Positions 40,027 to 51,323 of a stretch of 64,000 bases of DNA are shown piece after piece. Made by a program: the position numbers and the translations under genes. The notes under the pieces were generated by a model. It was not told the DNA's origin and made no database searches. It worked only from the letters and a program-made list of their open reading frames with translations. Origin of the DNA: Craspedostauros australis (Eukaryota; Bacillariophyta; Bacillariophyceae; Mastogloiales; Achnanthaceae); assembly GCA_026770025.1 (NCBI GenBank), contig JAMXDE010000003.1:2108001-2172000 (forward strand), given 5' to 3'. How positions within the stretch are numbered: the first letter of the stretch is position 1; every line of letters starts with the position of its first letter.

Positions 40027-42437
40027 ATGGGTGATGCAGGCAAGCACACCCATGAAGAAGAAGGAGATGGGATCTGTGTCAATAGCGATGACGAGGGCGC
40101 AGTGCCAACATTGGCGCCTCCAAATCCTGTTGGCGATTTTGGAGTCCAACCGTGCTCGCTTCCTGGCTACAGCCATCGCATCGTCCTCCCTCCCAAGAAA
40201 GGGAGTCGGGAGATCTCTGTGGAGTGGAAGGTGCTCTCGGCCTACGACCATGCAACAAAAGTGACTGTTGGAGAAGCGCACAAGCTTGCTCTCATCCATG
40301 CAAAGGAAGAGACTCGTTCACTGCGAACAGCTGTCTTGCAGCGCTTCCCCAAGAGTCCTCCTGGGTCTCCACCATACGTGCCAACACCCCATGACTTGAT
40401 CCACAATGTGCTGGGCCCCACATCTCCCATTTTCATCCGTGCATTTGGCCCAAGCGGGCTGGGTTTCTCATATGCTGAGTACATGGAGTTCCTCTATGCC
40501 ATCATATCACAGATGGTGGAAGGCTGCACCGTTCGTCGGCTCTACAATGGCGGCAACGCTTCCACGCTTCCCAGCTTTCCTGCCAGACAGCACTACGTCA
40601 ATCTCTGGGACCGTATTCAATGCAATGGAAACCCTGTCTCTCGGAATGGCCATCGCTTTGTTTGGACCGAATTCGAAAGGGCTTTCAACAGGACGCTTGA
40701 GATTCTTTGTCTTCGTCATTGTTGCCCGAATCGGATCGTCACATTGGATGATGACAAGGTCCATTGCAGCAGCCGTGCAGAGACCAGCTATCTGCTTGGC
40801 ATGAGACATACTCATGCAAATCGTAATGGGTAAGTGACAAACAGCATTGTGTGTTTTGTTGCAGAGGGGTGGCATCTCCATTTCATATTTCAATTCCTCA
40901 CCCCAGGTCTCCGTCTCGTTTCCGTCTTCTGCATTCCTTCAGATTAACTCTGAACACTCTTGTCCAGTCTGCTTCTGGACTTGTTGTGGGGTTGGCCGCT
41001 TGCCGAGATGGGTTGGATGACGACACCTATCGGTTGTTCACCCAACTAAAAGAGCCAGATGGTTCTTTTCGAAATCTAACCCTCATGACAGATCGAGGAT
41101 ACAACTGCTACAGCACCACCATCTTCCTCACTACTAGGGGTGCCAATCTGGAGGGTACACACATGCGAGCTGGATACCTACCATTCACCTTCGGCCCATC
41201 CATTGGCAAGGGTGCACTCCAGATGAATATTGAGAGGAAGGGGCCAAGGATGGTGCATAGCGCTGTCACCAACAGCATCGGCAAACAACAATTGACATGC
41301 TACGGATACCGTCTCAACGAACAAACTGTACTTGCACTCTCCACAAGATCAAGTGGCTTCGAGTGGGACCTCACCCTCACCAATGCCAGCGACCAACAAA
41401 AGTACCAAGACATGGTGGAGGACAAGTATGGGAGCAATCCAAGATCCCCGCACTACCCACATTTCTTCCAAACGTGCACTGTCAATCCAACACGATCCTC
41501 AGCAGTCAGAGCTGCCATATCCCAAGCTCCCCTTGGCACAACCGGTGTTGTGGCTGCCGCATCCAAGAATGTGAAACAGCGTTGGGCAGATATGGTGTGG
41601 GATCTGCCTGTGGATGGACTCACCTGTGGCCAGGGTGACCATCTGTGGTTCGTCCACCGCCGCTTGACGTTCATGAGCACCTCCACCCACAGCATGACAC
41701 AGAAGGTGCTTGAAAGTGGAGAGTGGTGCAACACCAACAACGCCACCATATTCAATCAAACTGCATGGGAATGCATTGGCCGCTACTTGGGATATGACGT
41801 GCTTGGTCGGAAGGCGAAGTACCACCATGCGTTGCAAGCAGAAAAAGCGAGATTGCGCGCACTTGATTTATACTCCAAACCCACATCTCCCACCTTCGAT
41901 TCCCGTCATGTTGAAATTGCACTTCTCTCCTCTCTCCGCGACAATGCCCCTGAAGAGGATGCCTTCCCTGACAAAGAGTTCATCAAACTCATGGTTATGT
42001 TTTACTGCAGCAAGCCCCAGCGAACCAGAGCCACACAATGCAAAATGCTCCGCACCATCCTCGCTGATGACAACAAGGTTTGACGGCGATTCGTGGCTGT
42101 CAGCGACGCCTCCCTCAAGAAAGACCTCAAAGCTCGTCTCCCCAACACCAACACAACGAAAATGCCACGAGAGAAGGTTGTGGAGAGATTGGTTGCCCTG
42201 GCGATGAAGGAGATCGAGCAGGAGCCCAACCATCCATTCAGTTTCCAGGCAGGAAGCACCACTTCGGAGTGGATGCACAAGCTTGACCACGACCTCACAA
42301 CTCTCATGTTACAATCGTGGTTCATGAAGTCGGTTCGGGGCAAGGCCAGAAAGCTCGAAAAGCTGGGCCACAAAAATGAAGCTCCCTTCATGAAGCAGGC
42401 CCTCCACTGTGTTGGAGTGGGTGGCAAGGGAAGGTAG
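40027..42437 (+). pseudogene. piggyBac-type DDE transposase, C-terminal frameshift
   Basis: Two exons, 40027-40829 and 40943-42083, join in phase 2 (GTAAGT donor, CCTTCAG acceptor) to give 647 residues. Key pieces are LTLDDDKVHCSSRAE with the first catalytic Asp, GLVVGLAACRDG, and LMTDRGYNCYSTTIFL with the second catalytic Asp, followed by TTRGANLEGT, which has the D-x-x-Y-T-S...GT pattern of piggyBac-type transposases (DDE_Tnp_1_7). The stop at 42081-42083 is followed within ten bases by another open frame (42093-42437) that looks like the natural C-terminus (KVVERLVALAMKEIEQEPNH). The simplest reading is a frameshift near 42080; a 26-nt intron is unlikely. An out-of-frame ATG at 39887 could be an older start. 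Probably no longer fully functional. Confidence 0.65.
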
Positions 42438-43023
42438 ATGAAGGCGATGTACCAAGTGGGGGTGGTGCGAAACACCGATGCACCAGCACCACAGAGACCG
42501 CGGATGCGCTCGGAGACAACTCCACAACGACCGCAAACGCGAGCAGCTGCTCAACAAGGAAAGTACAGCCATGGGAATGGGTCAAGATGTAACATATAGC
42601 AAAGTAATAACACACAAACGTCCATCAAATATGGGGTGGTGTATTGTTCCTGTGAAGAGGCGCGGCCACAAATCATTGTGATACAAGAGGAAGAACGCTG
42701 CGGAACGATCATGTCCTGTGAAGAGCGTGGAGGACGTGGACAAGCATGCAATGAACGTATGTATACAAAGAACTGTGATGAGATGCAAGTGGCTCAATGC
42801 ATCCAGGAGAAGCATTGAGCCATAGTAAACAGGAGGGCATGCCAGGATATTGTGAGAAATCGGAAAAAACGATATGAGGGGGGGGAAAAAGTGAGCGCGA
42901 ACAAATAGTTTTAGTCGAGGTGGTCGAAGAAAATGCCATCGCGATAAAACGTCGCGTTACTTGATTTTGGTCTGAGGAGACCAATTTTGGCACCCCTCGA
43001 ATCTGCTTGGTCTCCTGAGACAA

Positions 43024-44127
43024 TAGAGGCCTATCGCATTTCACATTGGGAGTCCCACGGTACAAAATAACCTGATAATGACATTTTTAGAGGGGCAACA
43101 TGCGAACTTCCCCCTCGGAAAGTGAAACTCGATTGCGTTTTAGGAGCCAAAAACACAATTGAGTTTCACATCGCAGTCCCGGCAATCCAACCTTCCACGT
43201 GTTGGAACGAAACCAACGACCAATCATTTCTCTTCATTTGCAGCAATTTTGAGTCGTCCTTGTCGTGCTGTTGATAATTTTTTGAAATGCTAGTGATGAT
43301 GAAACTAGCATTACGAATGAGGGGTGCATGGAGCGATAGAGAGCGATTACGATGTCGAATATGCCTGTAAGCTTCACATATGATATCTGCGCGCAAGTAG
43401 CAAAGGCCCCCTTCATGATCCAGCTGAGGAATCTTTGCTCATATCCTATTTCACCCGATACAACATCCGCGGCGTGTTCCTGATGCTCTGAGGACTAGTG
43501 TCGTCAGATACGACCAGGGACTTCTACCAACGCAAATTTTGCATGCTTTGGAGATCCTGACTGCCATCTTGGAAGTCGTTGGTGGTCTCCAACCAACCCA
43601 ACATGCAATCGCAATAGTTCTGTGTAGACTGCGTGAAGAGCTTCTATTGGACAACAACCTGCTGATCTATCTCCATGATACGGTGATCAAGAGGTCTCTG
43701 TCGTCGATATTGGCAACAGATCCTTGAACAAGCCATGAATTATCAGGGATAACATGCTTGCGCATATGTTACCGGACCTCTGTTAGTGGCAAAGTTGAGA
43801 CAGAAGAGATGGCAGCGCAACTCTCACAACACAAAGCTCCTAAGAGGAGAAAGAGGGATGTGCGTTGCGTGCAACTCAGAGCACACCCATTAACGATCCT
43901 ACCATCCTTTGGTCTCAACAAGTGATGCGATAACCTGCAACGAAGCATTCAGCTCATAGTAGTCTAAACTCGAACTCTATTCTACAGAAGAGAAGCCGAT
44001 TCAGTCATGTTGGTCGTCTTCCTGTGTAGGTCACGAACGAGTCACGAGTACCAATGTGAAATCCGAACGTGAGTGCCACATGTGACATGAACACAGGGGT
44101 GTGAATGTGAAATGCGATAGGCCTCTA
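43024..44127. mobile_element. Nested 1.1 kb element with perfect 24 bp inverted ends
   Basis: Positions 43024-43047 and 44104-44127 are exact reverse complements. The element is flanked by CAA on the left and ATT on the right; if TA was the target, the ends read TA|GAGGCC...GGCCTC|TA, as in Tc1/mariner-like insertions. Removing the element rejoins the right end of the host transposon. Inside, about 43440-43726 (plus) carries a ~95-codon open stretch (ILHALEILTAILEVVGGLQ... REELLLDNNLLIYLHD) with no start, likely a decayed fragment. Confidence 0.6.
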
Positions 44128-44549
44128 ATTTTGGACTTTTATCGTGGACGAATTTCTTTATGGATATCCACACGAACGCGGACACTCAAGATCTCCAACA
44201 CCCACAGCGACGACGGATCGCTCTGCAACTGCCTCATCGGACACGAGCTCACCACGCAACCATCCCGTGGGACGAAGACAACACCGCATTTCAATCAGCC
44301 CCGTGTCACGCGGATGGCACCCATTCCGACCATGACGACACATGGCCCCACCGTGTTCCCATCTTTCGTCTCTTCTTTCATTTTCCGTTCTCTTCCTGGC
44401 CATCACCATCGTCCACAACATCATGTCACACGATCTTCTTGTCGTCACTCCACAGATATCCCATCAGAGTTCACCGTACTCCTTTGTAGTACTTGACTGC
44501 ACACCCGTACGAAGACGATGCTGCTCCACGAGTATGGCATGATATCATT

Positions 44550-44837
44550 CTAGTGTGTGTGTGCGAGCCGGGCTGCACCAACATGCCACAGAATGATACC
44601 CGCAGCGACAATGCCGGCAATCACTATTGCGCTGATCACCACACGACGTCAACACCAAATCAACTCGCCACCGCCGAACAGGTGGAATGGCAGAGTTGGG
44701 TACAAGCAGGCCAATCCAACTCGATAGAGCGATCATTCCTAAACTTACGTCAGCTGTCGTCTATCAACGGACAATTCCTTCACGTCCGTCCACTCCGCAA
44801 CAGTATCGTCAGTGCTCTGATCCAAAATTATGTTCAT
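44550..44837 (-). CDS. Tiny single-TM protein, two exons
   Basis: Exons 44837-44749 and 44631-44550 (phase 2; GTAAGT donor, GATCAG acceptor; 117 nt intron) give 56 residues. The first exon is acidic (DQSTDDTVAEWTDVKELSVD) and the second is one TM helix (AIVIAGIVAAGIILWHVG) with a short basic tail (AARLAHTH). The frame, the clean donor and the perfect split of a soluble part and a TM helix support it, but with so few residues it stays tentative. The start is 172 bases upstream of the divergent gene at 45010. Confidence 0.4.
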
Positions 44838-44859
44838 AACAATCGGCAGCCATCAAGCC

Positions 44860-44885
44860 AAGCCAAGCCAAGCCAAGCCAAGCCA
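44860..44885. repeat. AAGCC pentanucleotide repeat
   Basis: Five copies of AAGCC between the tiny TM gene (minus) and the integrase-repeat gene (plus). Confidence 0.85.
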
Positions 44886-45009
44886 AACCAAACCAAGGCA
44901 GAACCAGAAGAAACAAAATTGGAGAATACACGAGTGCACGCAGTCTTCGTTTCAATGCATCAAACAAGAGACAGAGAGATAGCAGATAGCAGATAACAGA
45001 CAGCGAGTG

Positions 45010-45555
45010 ATGATCATGGTGGCCCTGATCTCAAGAGCCATGCGAGCACTCCTCATACCTCTCGTTGCAATCTCCGCGTCTCTTACCACAAGTAACGCAT
45101 TCGTCTCCATAAAACCGATTTGTCGGCATTGCGCCAATTCCCACAATGGCCACACTCACGTCAGAGGTTACCGAAAAATGAATACCAACCAATTATTCTC
45201 ACAAAAAGACGAAAGCAAAAGCCAGGAGGAAGAGCAGCAGCGCTTCACCACATCATCGTCGCCCGAACCTCTCGTCGATGACTGGTCCCACCAGCTCAAC
45301 ATCTTTGTCGAGCGCGAGCGCCTCCAGCAAGATTGGCAGCAGAGCATCCCGAAACGCCGGGCGTGCTTCTACAACTACGAACAGTGCAAGCAGTGGGTCT
45401 GTGCGCAGAACATGTGGGAAACGAAGGCGGAGTGGGAGAACTGGATAGACCAAGGTGAAAAGTGCAACTGCATGGTGCCGTCGGATCCGGAAGCCCACTA
45501 CACTGAGCGAGGAACGTGGACGCCTTGGGTTGACTTCCTCGGCCTCCTGCAGTAA
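45010..45555 (+). CDS. Plastid-targeted protein with an integrase-type repeat
   Basis: ATG 45010 (the preceding GTG is not used) gives 181 residues. The presequence is a signal peptide ending TTSNA|FVSIKP, a fair ASAFAP-type site. The C-terminal half has YEQCKQWVCAQNMWETKAEW, then ENWIDQGEKCNCMVPSDPEA and WTPWVDFLGL. This matches the repeat unit often annotated in diatoms as a phage-integrase repeat, whose usual form is W..Y...G..P..IPS.P...Y...GW..WGDWLG. Only one unit is seen, and the Cys residues (C-x(6)-C ... C-N-C) may be structural. Function unknown. Confidence 0.65.
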   Translation: MIMVALISRAMRALLIPLVAISASLTTSNAFVSIKPICRHCANSHNGHTHVRGYRKMNTNQLFSQKDESKSQEEEQQRFTTSSSPEPLVDDWSHQLNIFVERERLQQDWQQSIPKRRACFYNYEQCKQWVCAQNMWETKAEWENWIDQGEKCNCMVPSDPEAHYTERGTWTPWVDFLGLLQ

Positions 45556-48085
45556 TATGATCTCGCATGCCAACCCGCTCGTTGCGGACGGGATGGAATT
45601 GTACAATAATGCCAATCATGTCAAGTATTCTATCATATATTCTAATACATATTCTACCACACGTCCCCTGCCTACTCGTACCCAAGAGTATATGAACTGT
45701 CATCTCTGCCGATCCATCATGCGCCCATTTCTTCGCGTTTCTGGTGTATCAGCAGACGGAGGGCCAGTGTCTCTCCATGCATCGCTTCCGTTGGATGAAA
45801 GGACGAACGGAGCCGGCGCTCCACTTGCGCTCCATCTCAAATTGGTGATCTAAGGCACATCATCCTCGCAAATGGGGACACAAAGGAGAGGATCCACGCG
45901 ACAGGCTGGTGATCGGTTGCCAAACTATGCACCGCACTTCGAGGCCAATTTCGCCGCTCGAAATTGATCAATCTTCTTGCGGGCGAAATAACGGCTTTGT
46001 AACTGTAAGAGTATGTCGAGATGGCCAACCCCCACAAAAACGACCGTCTCAGGACTGGTTCGTTGTCCGACTCAGTGACCAAGCCAAGCTCTGAAGGCGC
46101 TCCTCCCGCGCATTGAAAGCTATCATCGATTGATCAGCACGGAGGTCGTGATTCATTGCTATCTCCCTCTACACTGGATGCTCCCTGAACATGGTGGAGC
46201 ATGCCATGTTGTATGTAACATTGTTTGGCCACTTGGATCATCAAATGCACAACGACTTGTAGTTCTGTGCAAATGCGGGATTTGCACTTATTGCTCCACT
46301 CTCGCTCCACGATTCTATCTACAATATAATACTTTTGAAGCGAAAGCACGATGCTACTTTATCAAATATATAGTACTGATTATTGCAAACATTGTTGGGG
46401 CGTACTCTTGAGCAGGCTGTCTTTGGTGGCAACCGCCTGACCAGCTTTGGCGGTTGCGACAACTTGTCCGCTTTCTTTGGATGATCCTGAACTCAATTTC
46501 GAAGGATCAGGTACTCGTATTGGTACTTGCGTTCTTCTCGTGTGTGCGGTGTCTGGGCGCCACGCCACTCTCTCTCTCTCTCTCTCTCTGCGGTACGGTC
46601 TCTATCGAATTTATCCAAAAGCCATCATGCATGCGAGATTCAGGCTCTTCATCACTGGTCTTGCGCTGGTCGCACATACGGCGCATACTATCTCCACATG
46701 TCAGTCTCGATTTTTCCTCCTCTCGTCCCTCCACGAACGACAAGGCGCGGTGTATGAGTAGAGAAGTGCACAGAGGCATGTGGGAATTGTGAAGGGCGAG
46801 AGGACACTGGAACTAGGCAAATGAGCTCCGCTTGCGCACAGTTGTTTGTTGTCTTTTGTCCATCGCTCATGTGCGAGACTACTCGTGGATCAGCGACCAA
46901 AACAAAAAACAGGGGTATCCTACTCGTGATTGTGTGTGCTGTGTTCAGCTGAGTACCATGTCGGATCTCTCATACAGCATTTGCGCAAGAACAAGCCTCC
47001 AGCATGGCCTTCGACAGACTTAAATCAATCCAGCGCCAATGGACTTCGTATAAGCGTGCCTCATATGTGGCTTCTGTCGGGAGAACTTGCGTTGTGTCAC
47101 GGCGAATTGATAATAAACAATCATACTTAGCGTGCGCTGATCAGTAAACACGAGGAGACAAACAGGGGCTTGAATCCTTCCTCAGGCATTAAATAAAAGC
47201 CCGATCACCATCACGGACTTTGTCACGCAGCCTACAAAATCACACGCAGGAAATATCACCTGGAGAACATCAAGCAACGCCTCACAAACTGCGTCCAAAA
47301 CAAATGTTTCTCACGCATCGCTCTGCGCCCATCACCAAACCCGCGAACGCCACAGAAACAATCACAAACGCAAACCCAAACGTATGTGAAACAATGCCAA
47401 CCAATCGCCTGTCCAATGACGACAACCAAACGAAATAGAAAGCACCAGTACAACGAACCGTTTCATCCTCGTCGCGACCAAACGATGAAAATAACGCCGA
47501 GAGAAATGAAAACGATACCGCGCCAACAGTGACGATGAGAGCAACTGGAAGAGCAACAAACGCAATGCAGGACGAACACCGACCAAGGTATGGTCGTGAC
47601 ATCCAACGGAACGAAGTTGTCGGTGGAAGCATCAGCGGTTCTGCAGCAACTCCTTCCACACCGCGACACGCAGAAGGCACGCAAGGATTGAAATCAAACA
47701 CTCCGCGTCCGACCACGATGGAGCATCGTCCTCCATCACACCATGAGTCCTCATGTCATAAAATGACAACAGACGAACAACACATCACAGCATAGCATTG
47801 CGCAGCACAATACTGAGTAGCACAACACTGAGTAGCACAACACAGTATTGCCCAACACAGTATTGCCCAACACAGCATTGCCCAACACAGCATATCACAC
47901 AACCAAAACCATACCGTGACCCACATCAGCAAACCAGCAGGAATCATATTATCAATCCCACAGTCACGAAACTGGCTTTTCCCATTTTTTGTTCCACGCA
48001 ACAAGGAATGACAACTGAGTCCATAAAACAACAACAAACCAGCTCCAACAACAAGGGTGGCCACAGAACGCGCAGCATTGGCAAC
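45556..48085. other. Gene-poor stretch with simple repeats
   Basis: Contains an ACTCGTAC octamer (45674-45681), a CT microsatellite at 46569-46590, and AGTAGCACAACACTG/AGTATTGCCCAACAC minisatellites at 47795-47895. An ATG at 46627 opens 44 codons with a signal-like start, not enough to call. The right end is the leader of the protease gene. Confidence 0.5.
47795..47895. repeat. Minisatellite, 15 bp units
   Basis: Copies of AGTAGCACAACACTG and AGTATTGCCCAACAC lie in the leader of the protease gene. Confidence 0.85.
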
Positions 48086-50131
48086 ATGACGATGATAGCC
48101 ATCACCACAGCACTCATGCTGATGTTCACAACGGCCGTGCACGCTGCGGACTTCCCCAGCGGCGCTTTGTCCACGGACGACCCATCAGCGGTGAGCAGAA
48201 ACACCCGCGCCGATACAGCACGCCACAGGATCCGGACCTCCCAGAGCAACGACATGGACGCCGACATCGCGTTCAGTGCTAGCGCAGACACCGTGGCTGA
48301 CCTCATCGATGTCCAGATCTCCACCGCAGAAACGAAGGAAGGTGGCATTCAAACCAGCTTCTCTACAATTCAGGACGATGAAGCTGGTACTCAGCAGGTC
48401 TACGATGTTTCGCATCCAGGCGCATCCTTTCTGGCAATCCATTTCGAAACGATGGAAATCGATGATGGCTGCCAGATCACGGTCCACGAAGCCTTCGATG
48501 ATACCTACGGAACTAAATTCACGTCGTCAAACCAACGAAAACGACAGTGGTCCCACCACATCGCTGGCGATCACGCCCAGATCACCGTGAGCTGCCCGCA
48601 TGACAAGGCGCGCAATTTCAAAGACTCCGTCATGTTCGAGGTGGACCAGTACGCGGCTGGCTACCCCGCCGCACAAACAACTGACGCTACTCGCAACGGC
48701 GCCAGCGCGGAGAAGACCGTTGCGTCGACTTCACCAAAACGAGGCGATGCCGTTCCCGAACAGGTTTCCACGAGACCCACTCATCCAGCCACGGATCACA
48801 GCAACGATCACGACCGCGCACTCAACAGGCTGAGAGGACACGATCGCATTGTTGCCCCGCGCAAGAAGATTTACGAACGGCATACACGCTCACAAATCCG
48901 ACGCGACCTAGCCGCTTGCCACACCTCAAACTTCGAAGATGCGAAGTGCGTGGAAGATGACAAGGACTACCCGCTGATGTACGAGAAATCTCGTGCTGTC
49001 GCCCGACTACTCATCAACGGGCACCGCATGTGCACCGGTTTCCTCGTCGGCAACAACAACATGCTCATGACCAACTACCATTGCATCTCGTCACAGCACG
49101 ATCTCGACAACACAGAGATCGCATTCATGGTGGACGATGAGTGTGGCGGAACCACAGGTCACAGCATCTGGGGGATTCGCGGCGATATACTCGATGACGA
49201 CGAGCTGGAGGGACAGCATATCTTCTCCAAGCACAGCGTGTCTATGGATTACGCCATCATCCATCTCGCCGGCAATCCAAACGACAAGTACGGGTACGTG
49301 TAGCTATTCAGGTGTTCGAATCGACGAGCGCGGGAAATTGCCCTGTCATGCCGTGGTTGTGCCCAGCGACACCACTTTTGCATCATTCATTCCACACCTT
49401 GCGGTGCCGTACACTTCACTCACAACCATCATGCCTTTCCGTCTATCACCTCATTCAAAATGTGTTGCATGTTGTTACATGGCGTCGCATGGCATTGGTA
49501 CACACTACTCGTACGGCCACTCACATCTCGACATACTCTACGCAGGTACATTGACCTTGCCGAAGGACATGAGCAGGAAGAAGCTATCTACATTCCACAG
49601 CATCCCGATGCACGATCCAAGGAAATTGCGTACGAGGACAGCAGCACGGTCGATGGCAAGTGCCACTTGAAGAGACACGGGTTCGAGTACAGCTGTAGCA
49701 CGCAGAAAGGATCATCTGGATCGCCGGTGATTAGCCTAGCGAGCAACAAGGCGATTGGGTTGCACTACGCATCATGGGGAGCTTGTCGCAACTTGGGCAA
49801 GCCATCCAGGACACTCTTCGACGAAGTGAAGGACATTATCTACCTCCAAGGCACCCCACCCGAGGCGGCAGCAATCCCAACGGCACAGCCGACGATGGCG
49901 CCAACAGCACAGCCAACGACGCAACCGACGATGACAAAGCAGCCAACGACACGACCAACGACTCGGCCAACGACGGCGCCAACAGGTGCGCCCACTCTCA
50001 CGAAAAGATCCAAGGCTGTTTTTCAGGACGCTGATACAATCGGAACGATGCCCAGCGAAGGTAGCGTCAACGAAAACGGCACGGATGGCGTGTCGAAGCA
50101 ATCAAAAACGCAATACGGAGTGAGGAGGTAA
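48086..50131 (+). CDS. Secreted trypsin-like serine protease with Pro-Thr tail, two exons
   Basis: Exons 48086-49293 and 49546-50131 (phase 2; GTACGT donor, CTACGCAG acceptor) give 597 residues. ATG 48086 yields a clean signal peptide (MTMIAITTALMLMFTTAVHA|ADF); an in-frame ATG at 48008 would only add a polar extension. The catalytic triad of an S1 (glutamyl-endopeptidase-like) fold is present: His332 in TNYHC, Asp388 in MDYAII, and Ser462 in GSSGSPV, preceded by CSTQKGS. Residues ~40-230 form a propeptide-like region. After the protease domain comes a PTAQPTMAPTAQPTTQPT-type repeat, a tail often seen in diatom secreted proteins, then a polar C-terminus. The intron contains one ACTCGTAC octamer. 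Confidence 0.85.
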
Positions 50132-51323
50132 GCAGCCAGCTATCAGCCGCTGCCCGGCAGTAAAGTATAAACTTATACATAGAACAAGCCAGACAAGAGC
50201 AAGGAGGAGCTAACCCATTAGTTCTACGGTACACCTGAGAGTGTGACAATACGCGTACTCGTAGTTGTAAGACTGTGATAATACGAGCATGTGCCGGTGC
50301 CAGGTGTACCGTAAGCATTCTACCCCATGCGCGTGCGCTGTTGTTATTCCGTGTCGGTGTTGCCGACATAGAGTGAAAGCGCACCAACAGGAATGCAACC
50401 GGGGACCTGCGGCACGACAACTCGTACGATCGACTCCACAGGTACGAGTGTGACTGCAAATACGCGTGTTGAGAATCACAGACACCCTGAAACCACATGA
50501 AGATCAGCAGCATGTCAGTGGCACACCAGGTGAAAGAATTGTACGAGTGGAACAATGAAAGTAAAGTACGATTACAACAATGGAGAAGGGAAATTGTGTG
50601 ACAAGATGGAAATCTTGGCCTCATAATTTGCCATCGACAACAACAAAACGATGACACAACAAGAACAATTTGCGCGAAACAAGGACCCTGAATTTGCCAC
50701 AAGTGGATTTCTTCACATACGTGTGCCCTTGTTGTGCCTGACAGTTATTGTTACTTCGGACAGGAACACCATTCGACAACGGAGAGAACAATGCCAAACC
50801 TGTTCGCGTGTGGAGACTGGTGACACTGACATCAATGCCCAAAGGCGCACCGGTTCGGATGCTGCGCGGAAGTCGACAGTGTCTGTCTTGTGATCGTGCA
50901 GTCCTCTTTTCGTCCATTTGAATCACACGATAACGAGCCTGTGCATCGATAATTGTTTTGGGCTTTCGGCTTGTTAGATTGGAGGAAGCGGCAAATTACA
51001 TGAATAGTCCAAAAATGAAGATGCTGCCACGGAATGACAACAAACGTTTTCGCGTGTTGCGGAGATCGATCTCTCCCGACACGCGAGGCACTCTATCCAC
51101 ACCTCCATTCTTCTGTCCTGGGGCGGAACATTCGTTGGAGCGCATAGCATGTGCACACGATTGCGTCTCTTATCTATGTAGAGTGCCTCGCCAACATTTA
51201 AGTATCCCTTCATAATACATAATGCATCGTTATTGTCCACCGCATTGCATGAAACTGTACCAATCACTCCTGCCGTCACCATGCCCATTTCATTTGTTTT
51301 TCGGCTCTCAGGAGGACCCGCAA
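50132..51323. other. Intergenic, no gene seen
   Basis: Three octamers (50420-50427, 50442-50449, 50541-50548) crowd in this spacer between the protease and vWA genes, which converge. No coding region is supported. Confidence 0.5.

Larger units (their letters stand above)
39491..44167. mobile_element. piggyBac-like DNA transposon, interrupted by a nested element
   Basis: Long imperfect inverted ends flank a transposase gene. The left arm (39491-39660) contains, in order, ATATCCATAA, GTCTGGGGAGACC, GGTCTGAGGAGAC and TTCGACTAAAAG. The right arm is found in reverse order at 42908-43023 (TTTTAGTCGAGG, GGTCTGAGGAGACC, GGTCTCCTGAGAC) and then, after the nested element, at 44128-44167 (CTTTATGGATAT). 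The inner transposase is at 40027-42437. Target-site duplications were not identified. The family call rests on the transposase motifs and on the inverted arms. Confidence 0.65.

Noticed and set aside
42081..42106. 26-nt GT...AG interval at the transposase stop
   Set aside because: Too short for a credible intron compared with the 47-nt minimum seen elsewhere; frameshift preferred.
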